From Flectonema sp. DT1601 (Eukaryota; Euglenozoa; Diplonemea; Diplonemida; Diplonemidae): a stretch of DNA of 64,000 bases. Location: NCBI GenBank assembly GCA_964019425.1, contig OZ025797.1:496001-560000 (forward strand), given 5' to 3'. Shown piece after piece: positions 54,945 through 64,000 of this stretch (the stretch's first letter is position 1; each line of letters starts with the position of its first letter). Position numbers and translations under genes: made by a program. The notes beneath the pieces were generated by a model. That model did no database searches. It saw only the letters and a program-made list of their open reading frames with translations, and was not told the DNA's origin.

Positions 54945-57900
54945 TACATGAAGAGAATGGTTAAGTAACCACTCTTAACCCGTTAACGGCACTCAGCAGA
55001 ACATAATTCTGACCACATCACAGAATCCATCCTTTCTGTGATACGATTGTCGAGAATCGCCCACGGCTTCATTAGCCGGAGATTCCCTATTTTATTTTTA
55101 TTTTCTATTCATCTTTTCCCACCTTTTATTATTATTTTTTTTTTTTTTAATTTTATTTTGTTGTCGGGGGTTTTTGAGGGAGGAAATTCTTTTTAAAAAA
55201 AAGAAAAGAAAAAATAAATAAATTAAAAAAATATGTAAAAGTAGTTTTCAAATAAAACATAAAAAAGTAATGAAATGAACTCTCGTTCTACAACCTTTTG
55301 ACTTTAATTGGTGCCGAGCACTCGATGTTTACCGAAAAGACGCGTGGCCTAACACCTGAATTGTCTCAACGAGAAGATAAATTGCAACGAACTGCCTGCA
55401 GTTATCTCACCGATTGACCTATGGAAAGACGAAAATGGAACCCGAAGAGCTCTGCTTGCTTTTTCCATATTTTGTCTGCAGTTTTTGATATTGCTCTCTC
55501 ATTTTCTTAGATAGTAGGTGCTGCGTTCATTCTCGATAATAATATTGTGTATTCATTTTCTGAATGCATTGCGCACTGTGTTGAAGTTATCTAAATAAAT
55601 ACGAGTAGTTGATGAAGTAATACGTGTTTTGAGAGAACAAAACAAAACAAAACAAAAAAAAAAAAAAAAAAAAAGTTAGAAATATAATCATACTCACACC
55701 ATTTCCCGCAGAAGAATACACTTCTTCCTCACATTTTATTTTTATTATTTTGTCAGTTATTTCAGTTTTTCTTTTCTTTTCAAATCTCTTTACGATCTCG
55801 GCGAGCTTCTGTTGGTTTGTGTAGGCATTGCGGTGGAAAGAAAAAAGAATAAATTTAAAAATAAAAAAATAAAAGAGAAACTGTTTTCCTGCTGGTACAG
55901 CTACTGCCTTGCATGTCGCTTCCTCTCATGTGTCCCCCGGAAATCACGAATGTGGAAAATAAAAAAACGGATATTGCAGCTTTTTTCTAGCTCTTCAGAC
56001 ATATTTCGGTTGCGTGGAGTTTTTTGCTTTCCCCCCCTTGTCGCCAGCTCTGAGAGTTGTATTCTTAATTCTTCCTCCAAGTCTTTAATAGAAAGAAGAG
56101 AAAAGAACAGAAAGATTATAATTGCAGTACAAACTGTGGCAAATATCCAGCTGAAGTAGTTGGTCTGGAAGGGAGCAATTCATAATTTCTTTAGCCGCTC
56201 TGTTCTACACATTCCACGATGGCTGTCTCATTCCTTCGCAGAGTTTGACAAGTTATCAGTTTCTGTAAGCAGAGAACACCAGCAGATGCTTTATTATTAT
56301 TACACTGCTGAGGTAGTTGGTACTGCTCACTCTCTTGCCTATCTTTTGTAGTTGTTCTTCTGGGTAAGAAATAACTCCTTAAGACTAAGAGATACACGTT
56401 GTGGATTGGCGCCGTTCCGCCCGGACTTGTTGTTAGTATGGCGCCGGTTGGATGACGAAAATGACCCAAATGCGGTGTGTTCATTCAAAGCTAGCCAATA
56501 ATTCCCTTTCACATCCGACTGCGCACCTTCCCCGTGACCTATTCCCTTTCACGGCAGGTTGCGATTTCCGACGATCGGCGCTTGGCTTTCTGGAATATAC
56601 TCCCAACACACCCACAACACGCATATTCCCTTTTTAATTTTTCTTTCGTTACTTACCGATCAGCTATTTCTTTGACGCAAACCGAATTGTTCGTTTGTAA
56701 ACAATTCGTTGTCGTCAGTAGTAAAGTTGAGTAAAAAGTTGCTACGTTCGTGCCCAGGCTAACTACTAAACGCATGTCTGAAATAATAAGATTATGTTTT
56801 TTTCTTCGCTAGTTTTTCTGAACAGGATAAACCCCATTGCTTCCCCTTTGCCCGATCAATATATTTTCTTGCAGTCGCATTATTGCTTTTCATCATTACT
56901 GTATTAAGGAGTTGAACAGGTGTTAATATTTTGTCGTATTTGTTTTCTGTTAATGGATTCGTAAGTTGAATACTTACTTTACTCAGCCGACAATCGCTAT
57001 AAAAAAAAAAAAAAAAAACCGGCTGTATTAGATTGACGACAATAAATAAATTACTTTGGTGGGTTATACCTTTTTTCCCCTCTGTTTTTTTTTTTTTTTT
57101 TTGTTTTTCGGTTTGTCACGGTTTGGTCACGTTCGCGGGATTTTTTCTCTTTTTCAAAGATCATCATGGAAAAAAACGAAATCCTGGGTGATAAAAAATA
57201 GTGCATTTTGTCAAGTGGACTCCCACAATCTTAGTAGCAACAAATAAAAAGTGAGGAAGCCAGCACCGCGCTAACTCTTCATTCAAGCAGAACGTGCGCG
57301 TCAAAAATATCGCGCCACCCGTTCTGTTAACAGTTGCATGTATCGGATTAGGAATCTGATCTCGTCACGCGCTGAATGCATTAGTTGCACTGGGTACGCA
57401 GTGTCCATTTTTTCTCTTTTTTCTGATCAAACAAAAAAGGATTGCGTGCACATTTTTTTTCAGGACAGCCCATCGTGTCCAAACTGTGATTTGACACAAA
57501 ACTTATTCACGAAAAGGGACAACCTTGCGGTGGTCGATTGATTGCTGTGATTTGCTGCAGTTTTCGATCGATGGTTAGTTTGTTTTTTTTCCATTTTTTC
57601 TTTCTTTTTGGGTTCCACGTACTCTCACGTATAATGCTTTGCGAGATTGACACCTTGATTGATAGTCCAGCCCTTTGTCTTAGCACCTCAAAAAAAAAAA
57701 AAAAACGCTGCAGCTGAGATTCCTTTGTCGCAATCCAAATATATACAATTTTCAGAATCAGCCAACTCCAGATATCGTTAAAAAGTCTTTCACTTGTTTG
57801 CAAGAAAATGAATAACTGATATTATTATATTTGCTTAATATTGAAAATGAAAAATAAAAACGGCAATGCTCACTTGTTGACGAACTAATCTCTGAGAGGA

Positions 57901-58433
57901 TGTGCATCAGCCACTAGATTTTACGTATTTATCGATCAAAGGATAGCAAGGGAGCGTTGGTTTGTATGAAAATAATGAAAACAAGTAATCAGGGAGGGGG
58001 GAAAAAAAAAAAAAAAAAAAAAAAAAAGAAGTATGTTTTCCCTACTCCACTCCCCTTCAATTTAATTTTGATTTTTCTATTTTTCGAATAAACAGGCGAC
58101 GGTGAAGTGAGAATACTAAGAAAGAATAGGGGAAAAAAAAAAAAAAAAAAAAAACAAACGAGTTAGAACAAATCAAAGGAAGTGAAGCATCTCATATTCA
58201 TAACAAGCGGTGGTAGAATTTCTCGTCCGCGTTCGTTAAATATTTTTACCTCACAAAAGTGACTCACATAAATATGGCAGACCAGGTAAGGCAGCAGAAC
58301 TGATAACTCTTATCCATTTCAACAGATCACATTTATTAGTTAAATGTTTGTCAATTGTGATAAATATGGTTAATTTCCGATTACACAGGACAAAAAATAA
58401 CAAAATACAACAATAAAGCAAAGTAATCAATAA
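54945..58433. other. 3.5 kb spacer before the AAA+ giant
   Basis: Mostly A/T-rich with A runs near 55655, 57002, 58001 and 58132 and T runs near 55138 and 57088. A perfect 9-bp hairpin occurs at 55017-55042. A more G/C-rich patch at about 56400-56620 repeats ATTCCCTTTCAC twice. No protein or RNA gene is recognised. An ATG at 58274 is followed after four codons by a good donor (CAG then GTAAGG), which could be a tiny first exon of the next gene. Confidence 0.5.
55017..55042 (+). other. Perfect 9-bp hairpin 3' of the KH-like gene
   Basis: ATCACAGAA at 55017-55025 and TTCTGTGAT at 55034-55042 flank an 8-base loop. It lies about 70-95 bases after the likely stop, so it would sit in the 3' UTR. 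It does not match the histone stem-loop. Function is unknown. Confidence 0.4.
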
Positions 58434-61400
58434 ATGAGGATCTCCTTGGGTAAGGGCGGCAACAACTCAATAAGAAAATGCATTCTTGTGATGAGGGTTG
58501 GTACAACGACGGAGAGGAAACACATGTCATGTTGGGGTCACACCCTAGAAGTTGATATTGACGTTAGATATCGTACTGAACGCATCATTTACTATGAGAT
58601 TACGGAATGGAATGGCAAGCAATGGAAAACAACTCCTCGCAAAATATCATTTCCACAGAATTGGTTGTTATTTCTAGACTGTCGAGGTCTCAGTAAAGAT
58701 GCTGTTGAGGGTGTCACTAACAACGCCAACGCTCAGTTGCAAATTAAAGGATCTAACAGAGAACAGAGTATAGCACGCTGCCTGTCTTCCGGCTTGTCAT
58801 TCGAAAAAGATATTCCCGCAAACACCCTCGAACTGGGATTACTGAAATCGAATCTTTCACTTTCGAGTATCTTAGAGCACTTTAAAAAAACTTCTTACCC
58901 GCTGGAGGTAATAATTCTTTTATCACAGCGAGCTGCTACTGCTCCTCAATTACAAGAAGATCATCAGTACAGACACTTACACATCTTGTTTCTCTGTGCT
59001 GGTCTAGGTCGCGAGTCCCTTCCTCGTATGCCGATAAATAAAGAGGAGTGTATGAGGATGTTAAAAATTCCGAAACATTACGGAGAGGGATTCTTTTCAT
59101 TTGAAGGAATTTCAGAGTATCACTTTAGAGAATTATCGGTGCGCTATCCACCTCTGATTCCTGTATTGTTAATTATGTCATCTTGTGAATTATCAAGATA
59201 CCAACTTAAGGAATTAAGAGTGAGTGAAGTAATGATTCCTGTTTTATGCGGTGTCAGTAAAGTAATGAAGTCAACAACTGATGCTGATGTTATCACTTCT
59301 CTTACAGAAGGGTATTTTATTACTGACGGGAAGAGGTATGAGAAATCCAAGACTCTGTTATTGGAATTGGTCACCGCGTTAATGAATTCAGAACATGTAA
59401 ACGTTGATGTGTTGATTGGGTTGCTGGGGAAGTACTTTAAGTTCTCGGAAGATGTTTCTAAACAACTGGAAGTTTTGTTTAATAGATTTCCTGTTCAACA
59501 GAGATTAGAAAAAATACACAACTGTTGGAAACAACATTCCATCAATGTCTCACACCTAACGCCACCAATTGATATTCTGATCCAGTCTCTTACAGAGAAT
59601 AGTTCAAAATCTTGGGCTACTGATGTTAAATTTATTGTTTCACTTGTCAGTCAGTATCAATCACAATTTCTGAGTGACGCACAGGCGAATCGTATGCTCT
59701 ACAAATACATTCCTCACGTTCTAATTGTGTCTTTGGAATTACTGCAGAAACAGTCGAATGTAAAGTCAATGACGACAGCTGTCTCAATTTATGAAAAGTT
59801 TATAAAAAATTACACCAACGTGAGGACTTCCGAGAACGGGTTACAACTGACCAATGAGATAGTGTCAAAAATTAGATCTCTTATTAGTGGCCTTACAAAT
59901 AATTTAATAAAAAGGGTTGAGAATATAATTAATAAAGAGTCCTGTGACATCCCACAACTGTCAAATCTGTCGCTTGAGAAAGAGCTTTACAACAATCTTG
60001 GACAGCCATACGACTGGAAAAGATTCAGCGATGAGGTAACTGAATGGCATGAATCTCTGAAAACTATTGAAGACAAGAGGAAGCAATACACTTCGTTTTT
60101 GAAAGTTGTTAAACTCCCAAAAGAAATCGTTTCTCAAATCAGCGATCACTTAAGTACTTCTCACGAGGTGATAATATCAAAGTCATCTCACAATCGCATG
60201 AAAAAAATTACTTCTGAGTTTTGGAGACACGAAGAGTGGAAAGATGTTTTGAGAGGCATGCCTTTATTAGATGCAATGTCATCGGAGACAAGAAACCAAC
60301 TCTTTCCTTACTTACAAAGTGAAGATGACATATCAACAAAACTACTACTATTCCGCTCCATTCTTAATCAAATAAAAGACATCTATCTGTCTGAGTCACT
60401 ATATGAAAAGATTATTCCAAGTGATGGCAATAAATGGATTCGGAGGGATGTATTGAAATTAGTTATAACCGTAGTTGGTGGCAACAGTGATAATATACCA
60501 ATCCTTGTAAAGTATTTAGAGAACGTATCTAATATAAACGCAATCACAGACTGGTGTCTGATCCAGTCCTGTGAAACCCATTTTTTCGATGAACCTTTAA
60601 CAGTCAAAGAGCTGCAAGCAAAAATCGATGTTTGCACAGAAGATGGCTTTGATCACCGTTATGCTAACAAATACACCAATAAGGTAATGTTGATACCAGT
60701 TATTGACTTCCTAAAGTTAACGTTTCCTGAGGTAAACCATTTTGTCACTTTCGTTCGCGTTGCGTTAGACCACACCGCTCACGATCCAAAGCTGCAACAC
60801 ATAATAAGAGAGCTGAATAAAGCTCACCAGTACAGAGTTTCGGAATCACTGGCTGAATTACCGGAAGTGAGTTCTACATTAGTTGAAAGTCTTCCTGTTA
60901 TACAAGATCTTGTCAATGATTTGAAACAAGACGGTGGGAAAGACATGCGAAAACTGTTGCTCGTTTCCAAGTCCTGTGCTGTGATTGAACCAAAAGCTGG
61001 TTCCGAATTGAACCTCACAATCAATGATGTTCTTCGCTTACAAGATGGCTCATCCAACATGAGTTTTACAGAATGGGAGGAATTTATGACGTTTGTGAAC
61101 TTTGGGTTTCTAAATTTGGAAAAAAAGCATCTGGAAAACAAAGAACTAGCTAATACGTTTTTCAAAGCAGCGAAGAGTGCCGCAACTGCCTATATCAACA
61201 CTAGGAAGGCAGGCTACATCTCTGAACACAAGAAGTATGTTGCTAAGACAACAACTGAGCTTAATAAATTGGAATGTGAATGGCAGCTTGTATTACAAAG
61301 GTGGAATACAAGACTTCTGAAGATGCAAAAAGAAAATCCAGTTATCGCAAATGTACCGATGGCAGTTCTGAGATCTGAAGACAATTATTGGTCCCCTTTA

Positions 61401-64000
61401 AACCGGTTCAGTGAAAAAAAAAAAGGGGAAAAATGTCCTGACGCATACAGGTTTCCCTGTCCTTCATCACGCACGCAGCCAGGTGCCTTCCAAGTTCGAC
61501 TAAAGGGAACCAGCTGTCCGTATGCTACTATTGTTCAAGGTTATGTGACTGTAACTAAAGTTCTACCGTCACGATGGTCAATGCTGTTGGGACACCGAAC
61601 TACAACAGAAGAAGATGTAAATCTTTTTATCAGAAGAATAAATCTATTCCCTAAAGTTGTGTATGCCTGCACCAACATCAGTCACTTGACGTATTCTCTT
61701 CGAAAACTTCTGTTGAAGGCCGTGAAGGATGTTGCAGCTAATGTTTGTGTACTGTTCGCTGATGTTATCGAACTTAAAAATGATTTTTTCAAAATCAAAA
61801 TTATTAATAAAGTAAAGTTGGATGTCAACGCTACTTGTGTTGTAGGTGATGCTGGTTGCGGAAAGACTTTCTATATTAAAAGGTTGTTGAAAGGTTGTAA
61901 AGTAGTCACCGTAAACGGCGACAGGGTCGAAGACGCCTTTGTAGATGTGCAATTCCAAAACAAGAAGAACTTAGTAATTAGAATTGGAAATAGAGCCAAC
62001 AATGATGTGGATAGGTTACTTTTTCAAATTATAATTCTCAAATGTCTGGTTGACAGTAAATCAAAGGCTCACGCTTTCAACATACGCGTTGTTATTGAAG
62101 CACAGCGTAGTACGGAACTACTAGATTTATTTAACAAACGAGTTGTTGATCTCGAAACCTGGAATCGTAAAAACGTTATCATCACAACAACGAAGGAGGA
62201 CCAGAAAGAGGACCTTATGAAAAGACTTGGTACGATGCCCATGACGCAATGGAGGACACTCTCAGCTTTTTATGATGTCCATAGCGGCGTAGCGGATGAA
62301 GATATCATCGAAAAGATTATGAAATCAAACAATACTCAAACCTATCCTTTCTTAAAATTAAAGAATCCAATTATTGATAAATACAGAAACCAGTCTATTC
62401 CGATTGGCTATCCATCTTTCATATGGACTCGTGAACTCGCTGATTTAATGGTTCAGTTAGACACTTGGTACACAGCACGGATTCCTATTATATTGGAGGG
62501 TGAGACTGGTTGTGGAAAAACCTTCTTAGTAAAGTGTTGGTGTGCTCTTCGTAACTTATCTCTGGAAGTGATTACTATTCATGGTGGATATGATATGTTT
62601 CGAATTAAGGAAATGTTGAGGGAGAGAGTTAAGAAGGCACTAAAAATATACCGAAGTACACCATGTCGAAAAAGAACTGTGATATTCCTGGACGAGATGA
62701 ACACAACTTCTTCAGTTGATCTTCTGAAAGAAGCAATTTGTGATTTCCGTCTTGATGGTAAGACAATGATAGATTCGCAGAAAGATACTTGCTTGCATCA
62801 TGTGACCTTTATTGGTGCGATCAACCCTGATCGTAAACGAACCGAAAAGGAATTAGAGAGATATCGTCATCAGGGATTACAAGTGTTGTCAGGAAATTCA
62901 ACAAATCTCGCGGACAAGGTTTATCGAGTTCACAGTTTACCTGAAACACTTAAACAATATTGTATAAAGTTCCCTGACATGGGTGAAGACATTATGGTTC
63001 GGTCTATTGAACACACAATCGAATCGGAGAATATTAAAAATGATTATTTTATTAAATTAATTAAAGCCGCTCACTTTTATATGATATCTGACGACAGCGA
63101 CTATCGTGTTGCGAATATTCGAGACGTGAAGCGAGTCGTATCTGTGTATAAGTTATTCATGGGATTACATAAGTTATGCATGGGATCACTCTGTACTGAG
63201 TTAGAGATGACACCAGATTCAGCGAGTATGGTCGCAATTCATGTTGTTTATGTTTCTAAATTAAATAACAGAAGCGGTCTTTACTCAAAACTCGGAGATA
63301 CTTTTGAGAGTACAGTTCTACAAGTTCAGAATCGTTTCATGGAATTCATTAAACTACCGAAAGGTATAGTTCTGAATGATGCTCTTAGAGATAATGTGTT
63401 TATGATGATTGTTGGAATTACTCTTAAGATTCCAGTCTTTATTATCGGACCTCCTGGTACCAGTAAGTCTTTATCAAAAAGTATTGTCTCTGAGGTGATG
63501 ATTGGGATTGCGAGTCAGAATTCTTTATTTCAAAAATTACCAGAAGCAACGTTAAGAGTTCTACAGTGTTCTCCTCATACGACAGCAAAAGATTTGTCTG
63601 ACCATTTTGATGATTGCTCTCGAAACAAAAACGACGTCGTCGTTCTGGAAGAAGCAGGTCTCGCTGAAATGAGTCCAGAAATGCCTTTGAAACTTCTTCA
63701 TGAGAAGTTTGATGAAAGCGAATGTCCCTGCATCCTGACTTCAAATTGGAATATTGATCCAGCAAAGATGAATCGAGGTCTGTTCTTAACTCGTAGTATG
63801 CCATCAGATGAAGTTTTATTAGAAACTGCGAAGCTATTTGCTGGAAGTAGTCATCAAGTGTTGGAGAAGTTCTTAACTGGTCTTTCAATTGGATTTAAGG
63901 AAGCCGCTGAATTCATGAGAGGAATGAAAGAATTTCCAGAAGGAGCATTCTACGCTTTGAGAGATTTCTACAACTGCGTGAAGATGATTGTTTCACTACC
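58434..64000 (+). CDS. RNF213/mysterin-like AAA+ giant, 5' part (runs off the window)
   Basis: An open frame from ATG 58434 to the window end, 1855 complete codons with no stop. RNF213 is a huge dynein-like AAA+ ATPase with E3 ubiquitin ligase activity that acts on lipid droplets and coats intracellular microbes. Residues 1-1130 are helical and lack clear motifs. Three P-loops follow: GDAGCGKT at 1138, GETGCGKT at 1356 with Walker B VIFLDEMN (Asp1420), and GPPGTSKS at 1672 with LEEAGLAEMSPEMPLKLLH (Glu1739-Glu1740). The last block, with SNWNIDPAKMNRGLF, closely follows RNF213. In it the usual Walker B Asp is Glu, and the P-loop has TSKS like the SSKS of RNF213. The ligase region would lie beyond 64000. 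ATG 58434 is the first in frame (TAA just upstream); an exon at 58274 spliced to 58659 is an alternative. Confidence 0.82.
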   Translation, partial: MRISLGKGGNNSIRKCILVMRVGTTTERKHMSCWGHTLEVDIDVRYRTERIIYYEITEWNGKQWKTTPRKISFPQNWLLFLDCRGLSKDAVEGVTNNANAQLQIKGSNREQSIARCLSSGLSFEKDIPANTLELGLLKSNLSLSSILEHFKKTSYPLEVIILLSQRAATAPQLQEDHQYRHLHILFLCAGLGRESLPRMPINKEECMRMLKIPKHYGEGFFSFEGISEYHFRELSVRYPPLIPVLLIMSSCELSRYQLKELRVSEVMIPVLCGVSKVMKSTTDADVITSLTEGYFITDGKRYEKSKTLLLELVTALMNSEHVNVDVLIGLLGKYFKFSEDVSKQLEVLFNRFPVQQRLEKIHNCWKQHSINVSHLTPPIDILIQSLTENSSKSWATDVKFIVSLVSQYQSQFLSDAQANRMLYKYIPHVLIVSLELLQKQSNVKSMTTAVSIYEKFIKNYTNVRTSENGLQLTNEIVSKIRSLISGLTNNLIKRVENIINKESCDIPQLSNLSLEKELYNNLGQPYDWKRFSDEVTEWHESLKTIEDKRKQYTSFLKVVKLPKEIVSQISDHLSTSHEVIISKSSHNRMKKITSEFWRHEEWKDVLRGMPLLDAMSSETRNQLFPYLQSEDDISTKLLLFRSILNQIKDIYLSESLYEKIIPSDGNKWIRRDVLKLVITVVGGNSDNIPILVKYLENVSNINAITDWCLIQSCETHFFDEPLTVKELQAKIDVCTEDGFDHRYANKYTNKVMLIPVIDFLKLTFPEVNHFVTFVRVALDHTAHDPKLQHIIRELNKAHQYRVSESLAELPEVSSTLVESLPVIQDLVNDLKQDGGKDMRKLLLVSKSCAVIEPKAGSELNLTINDVLRLQDGSSNMSFTEWEEFMTFVNFGFLNLEKKHLENKELANTFFKAAKSAATAYINTRKAGYISEHKKYVAKTTTELNKLECEWQLVLQRWNTRLLKMQKENPVIANVPMAVLRSEDNYWSPLNRFSEKKKGEKCPDAYRFPCPSSRTQPGAFQVRLKGTSCPYATIVQGYVTVTKVLPSRWSMLLGHRTTTEEDVNLFIRRINLFPKVVYACTNISHLTYSLRKLLLKAVKDVAANVCVLFADVIELKNDFFKIKIINKVKLDVNATCVVGDAGCGKTFYIKRLLKGCKVVTVNGDRVEDAFVDVQFQNKKNLVIRIGNRANNDVDRLLFQIIILKCLVDSKSKAHAFNIRVVIEAQRSTELLDLFNKRVVDLETWNRKNVIITTTKEDQKEDLMKRLGTMPMTQWRTLSAFYDVHSGVADEDIIEKIMKSNNTQTYPFLKLKNPIIDKYRNQSIPIGYPSFIWTRELADLMVQLDTWYTARIPIILEGETGCGKTFLVKCWCALRNLSLEVITIHGGYDMFRIKEMLRERVKKALKIYRSTPCRKRTVIFLDEMNTTSSVDLLKEAICDFRLDGKTMIDSQKDTCLHHVTFIGAINPDRKRTEKELERYRHQGLQVLSGNSTNLADKVYRVHSLPETLKQYCIKFPDMGEDIMVRSIEHTIESENIKNDYFIKLIKAAHFYMISDDSDYRVANIRDVKRVVSVYKLFMGLHKLCMGSLCTELEMTPDSASMVAIHVVYVSKLNNRSGLYSKLGDTFESTVLQVQNRFMEFIKLPKGIVLNDALRDNVFMMIVGITLKIPVFIIGPPGTSKSLSKSIVSEVMIGIASQNSLFQKLPEATLRVLQCSPHTTAKDLSDHFDDCSRNKNDVVVLEEAGLAEMSPEMPLKLLHEKFDESECPCILTSNWNIDPAKMNRGLFLTRSMPSDEVLLETAKLFAGSSHQVLEKFLTGLSIGFKEAAEFMRGMKEFPEGAFYALRDFYNCVKMIVSL

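Noticed and set aside
56501-56640. Repeated ATTCCCTTTCAC in the G/C-richer patch of the last spacer
   Set aside because: Only two close copies and a partial third, with no further shared sequence. Too short to call an element.
1-64000. tRNA, rRNA and snRNA genes
   Set aside because: I looked for tRNA B-box-like sequence, rRNA cores and Sm-site small RNAs and found nothing convincing; a covariance-model scan would be needed to exclude diverged ones.
1-64000. Retrovirus-like, LTR or virus-derived elements
   Set aside because: No reverse transcriptase, integrase, capsid-like frame or long direct terminal repeats were recognised. The mobile DNA seen is of cut-and-paste DNA transposon type.

Overview
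This is eukaryotic nuclear DNA from a protist that uses the EF-1alpha-like GTPase EFL; three tandem EFL genes lie at 37.4-44.9 kb. Coding regions are compact with few, short GT-AG introns (donors GTTTGT or GTATG). The spacers are very T-rich and hold many homopolymer runs of 15-30 bases. Every gene I can support is on the + strand. Each of the 18 starts I could place has a CAG, usually after a T-rich stretch, 5-50 bases upstream of the ATG (11-24 bases in most). That fits spliced-leader trans-splicing of a one-way gene cluster, or failing that a 5'-UTR intron in every gene. EFL and trans-splicing are known together in perkinsids/dinoflagellates and in diplonemids, but the lineage cannot be fixed from this window.

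Layout. 0-9 kb: the end of an upstream gene, a GPKOW/Spp2-like splicing factor, a small ankyrin protein and two type II membrane sulfotransferases with nearly identical catalytic cores; a 3.2 kb spacer with hairpin-forming repeats lies between the two. 11-18 kb: a TPR/O-GlcNAc-transferase-like protein with a signal peptide, an adrenodoxin-reductase-type ferredoxin reductase, two non-autonomous inverted-repeat elements and a metacaspase. 19.4-32.3 kb: one giant three-exon gene for a surface protein of about 4227 residues (signal peptide, CAP/SCP domain, about 70 EGF-like repeats, a Pro/Thr/Ser stalk made by a 90-bp minisatellite, one membrane segment, short tail). 32-37 kb: gene-poor spacer.

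37-45 kb: three EFL copies, identical in nearly all coding positions but with mosaic flanks and introns; a decayed piggyBac transposon (TTAA target, 14-bp inverted repeats starting CCC) lies between copies 1 and 2. 45-55 kb: serine carboxypeptidase, ubiquitin-specific protease, mARC-like MOSC protein with a C-terminal membrane anchor, ORC6-like cyclin-fold protein, a protein with degenerate EF hands, and a KH-like protein. 55-58 kb: spacer. 58.4 kb to the end: the first 1855 codons of an RNF213/mysterin-like AAA+ giant that runs off the window.

Several products (two sulfotransferases, the signal-bearing OGT-like protein, the giant glycoprotein-like surface protein, the secreted carboxypeptidase) belong to the secretory route, but nothing beyond proximity shows that they act together. 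The least ordinary features are the giant CAP-EGF-mucin protein, the uniform CAG-before-ATG layout, the mosaic concerted evolution of the EFL and sulfotransferase copies, and the hairpin repeat family at 4.6-5.3 kb.
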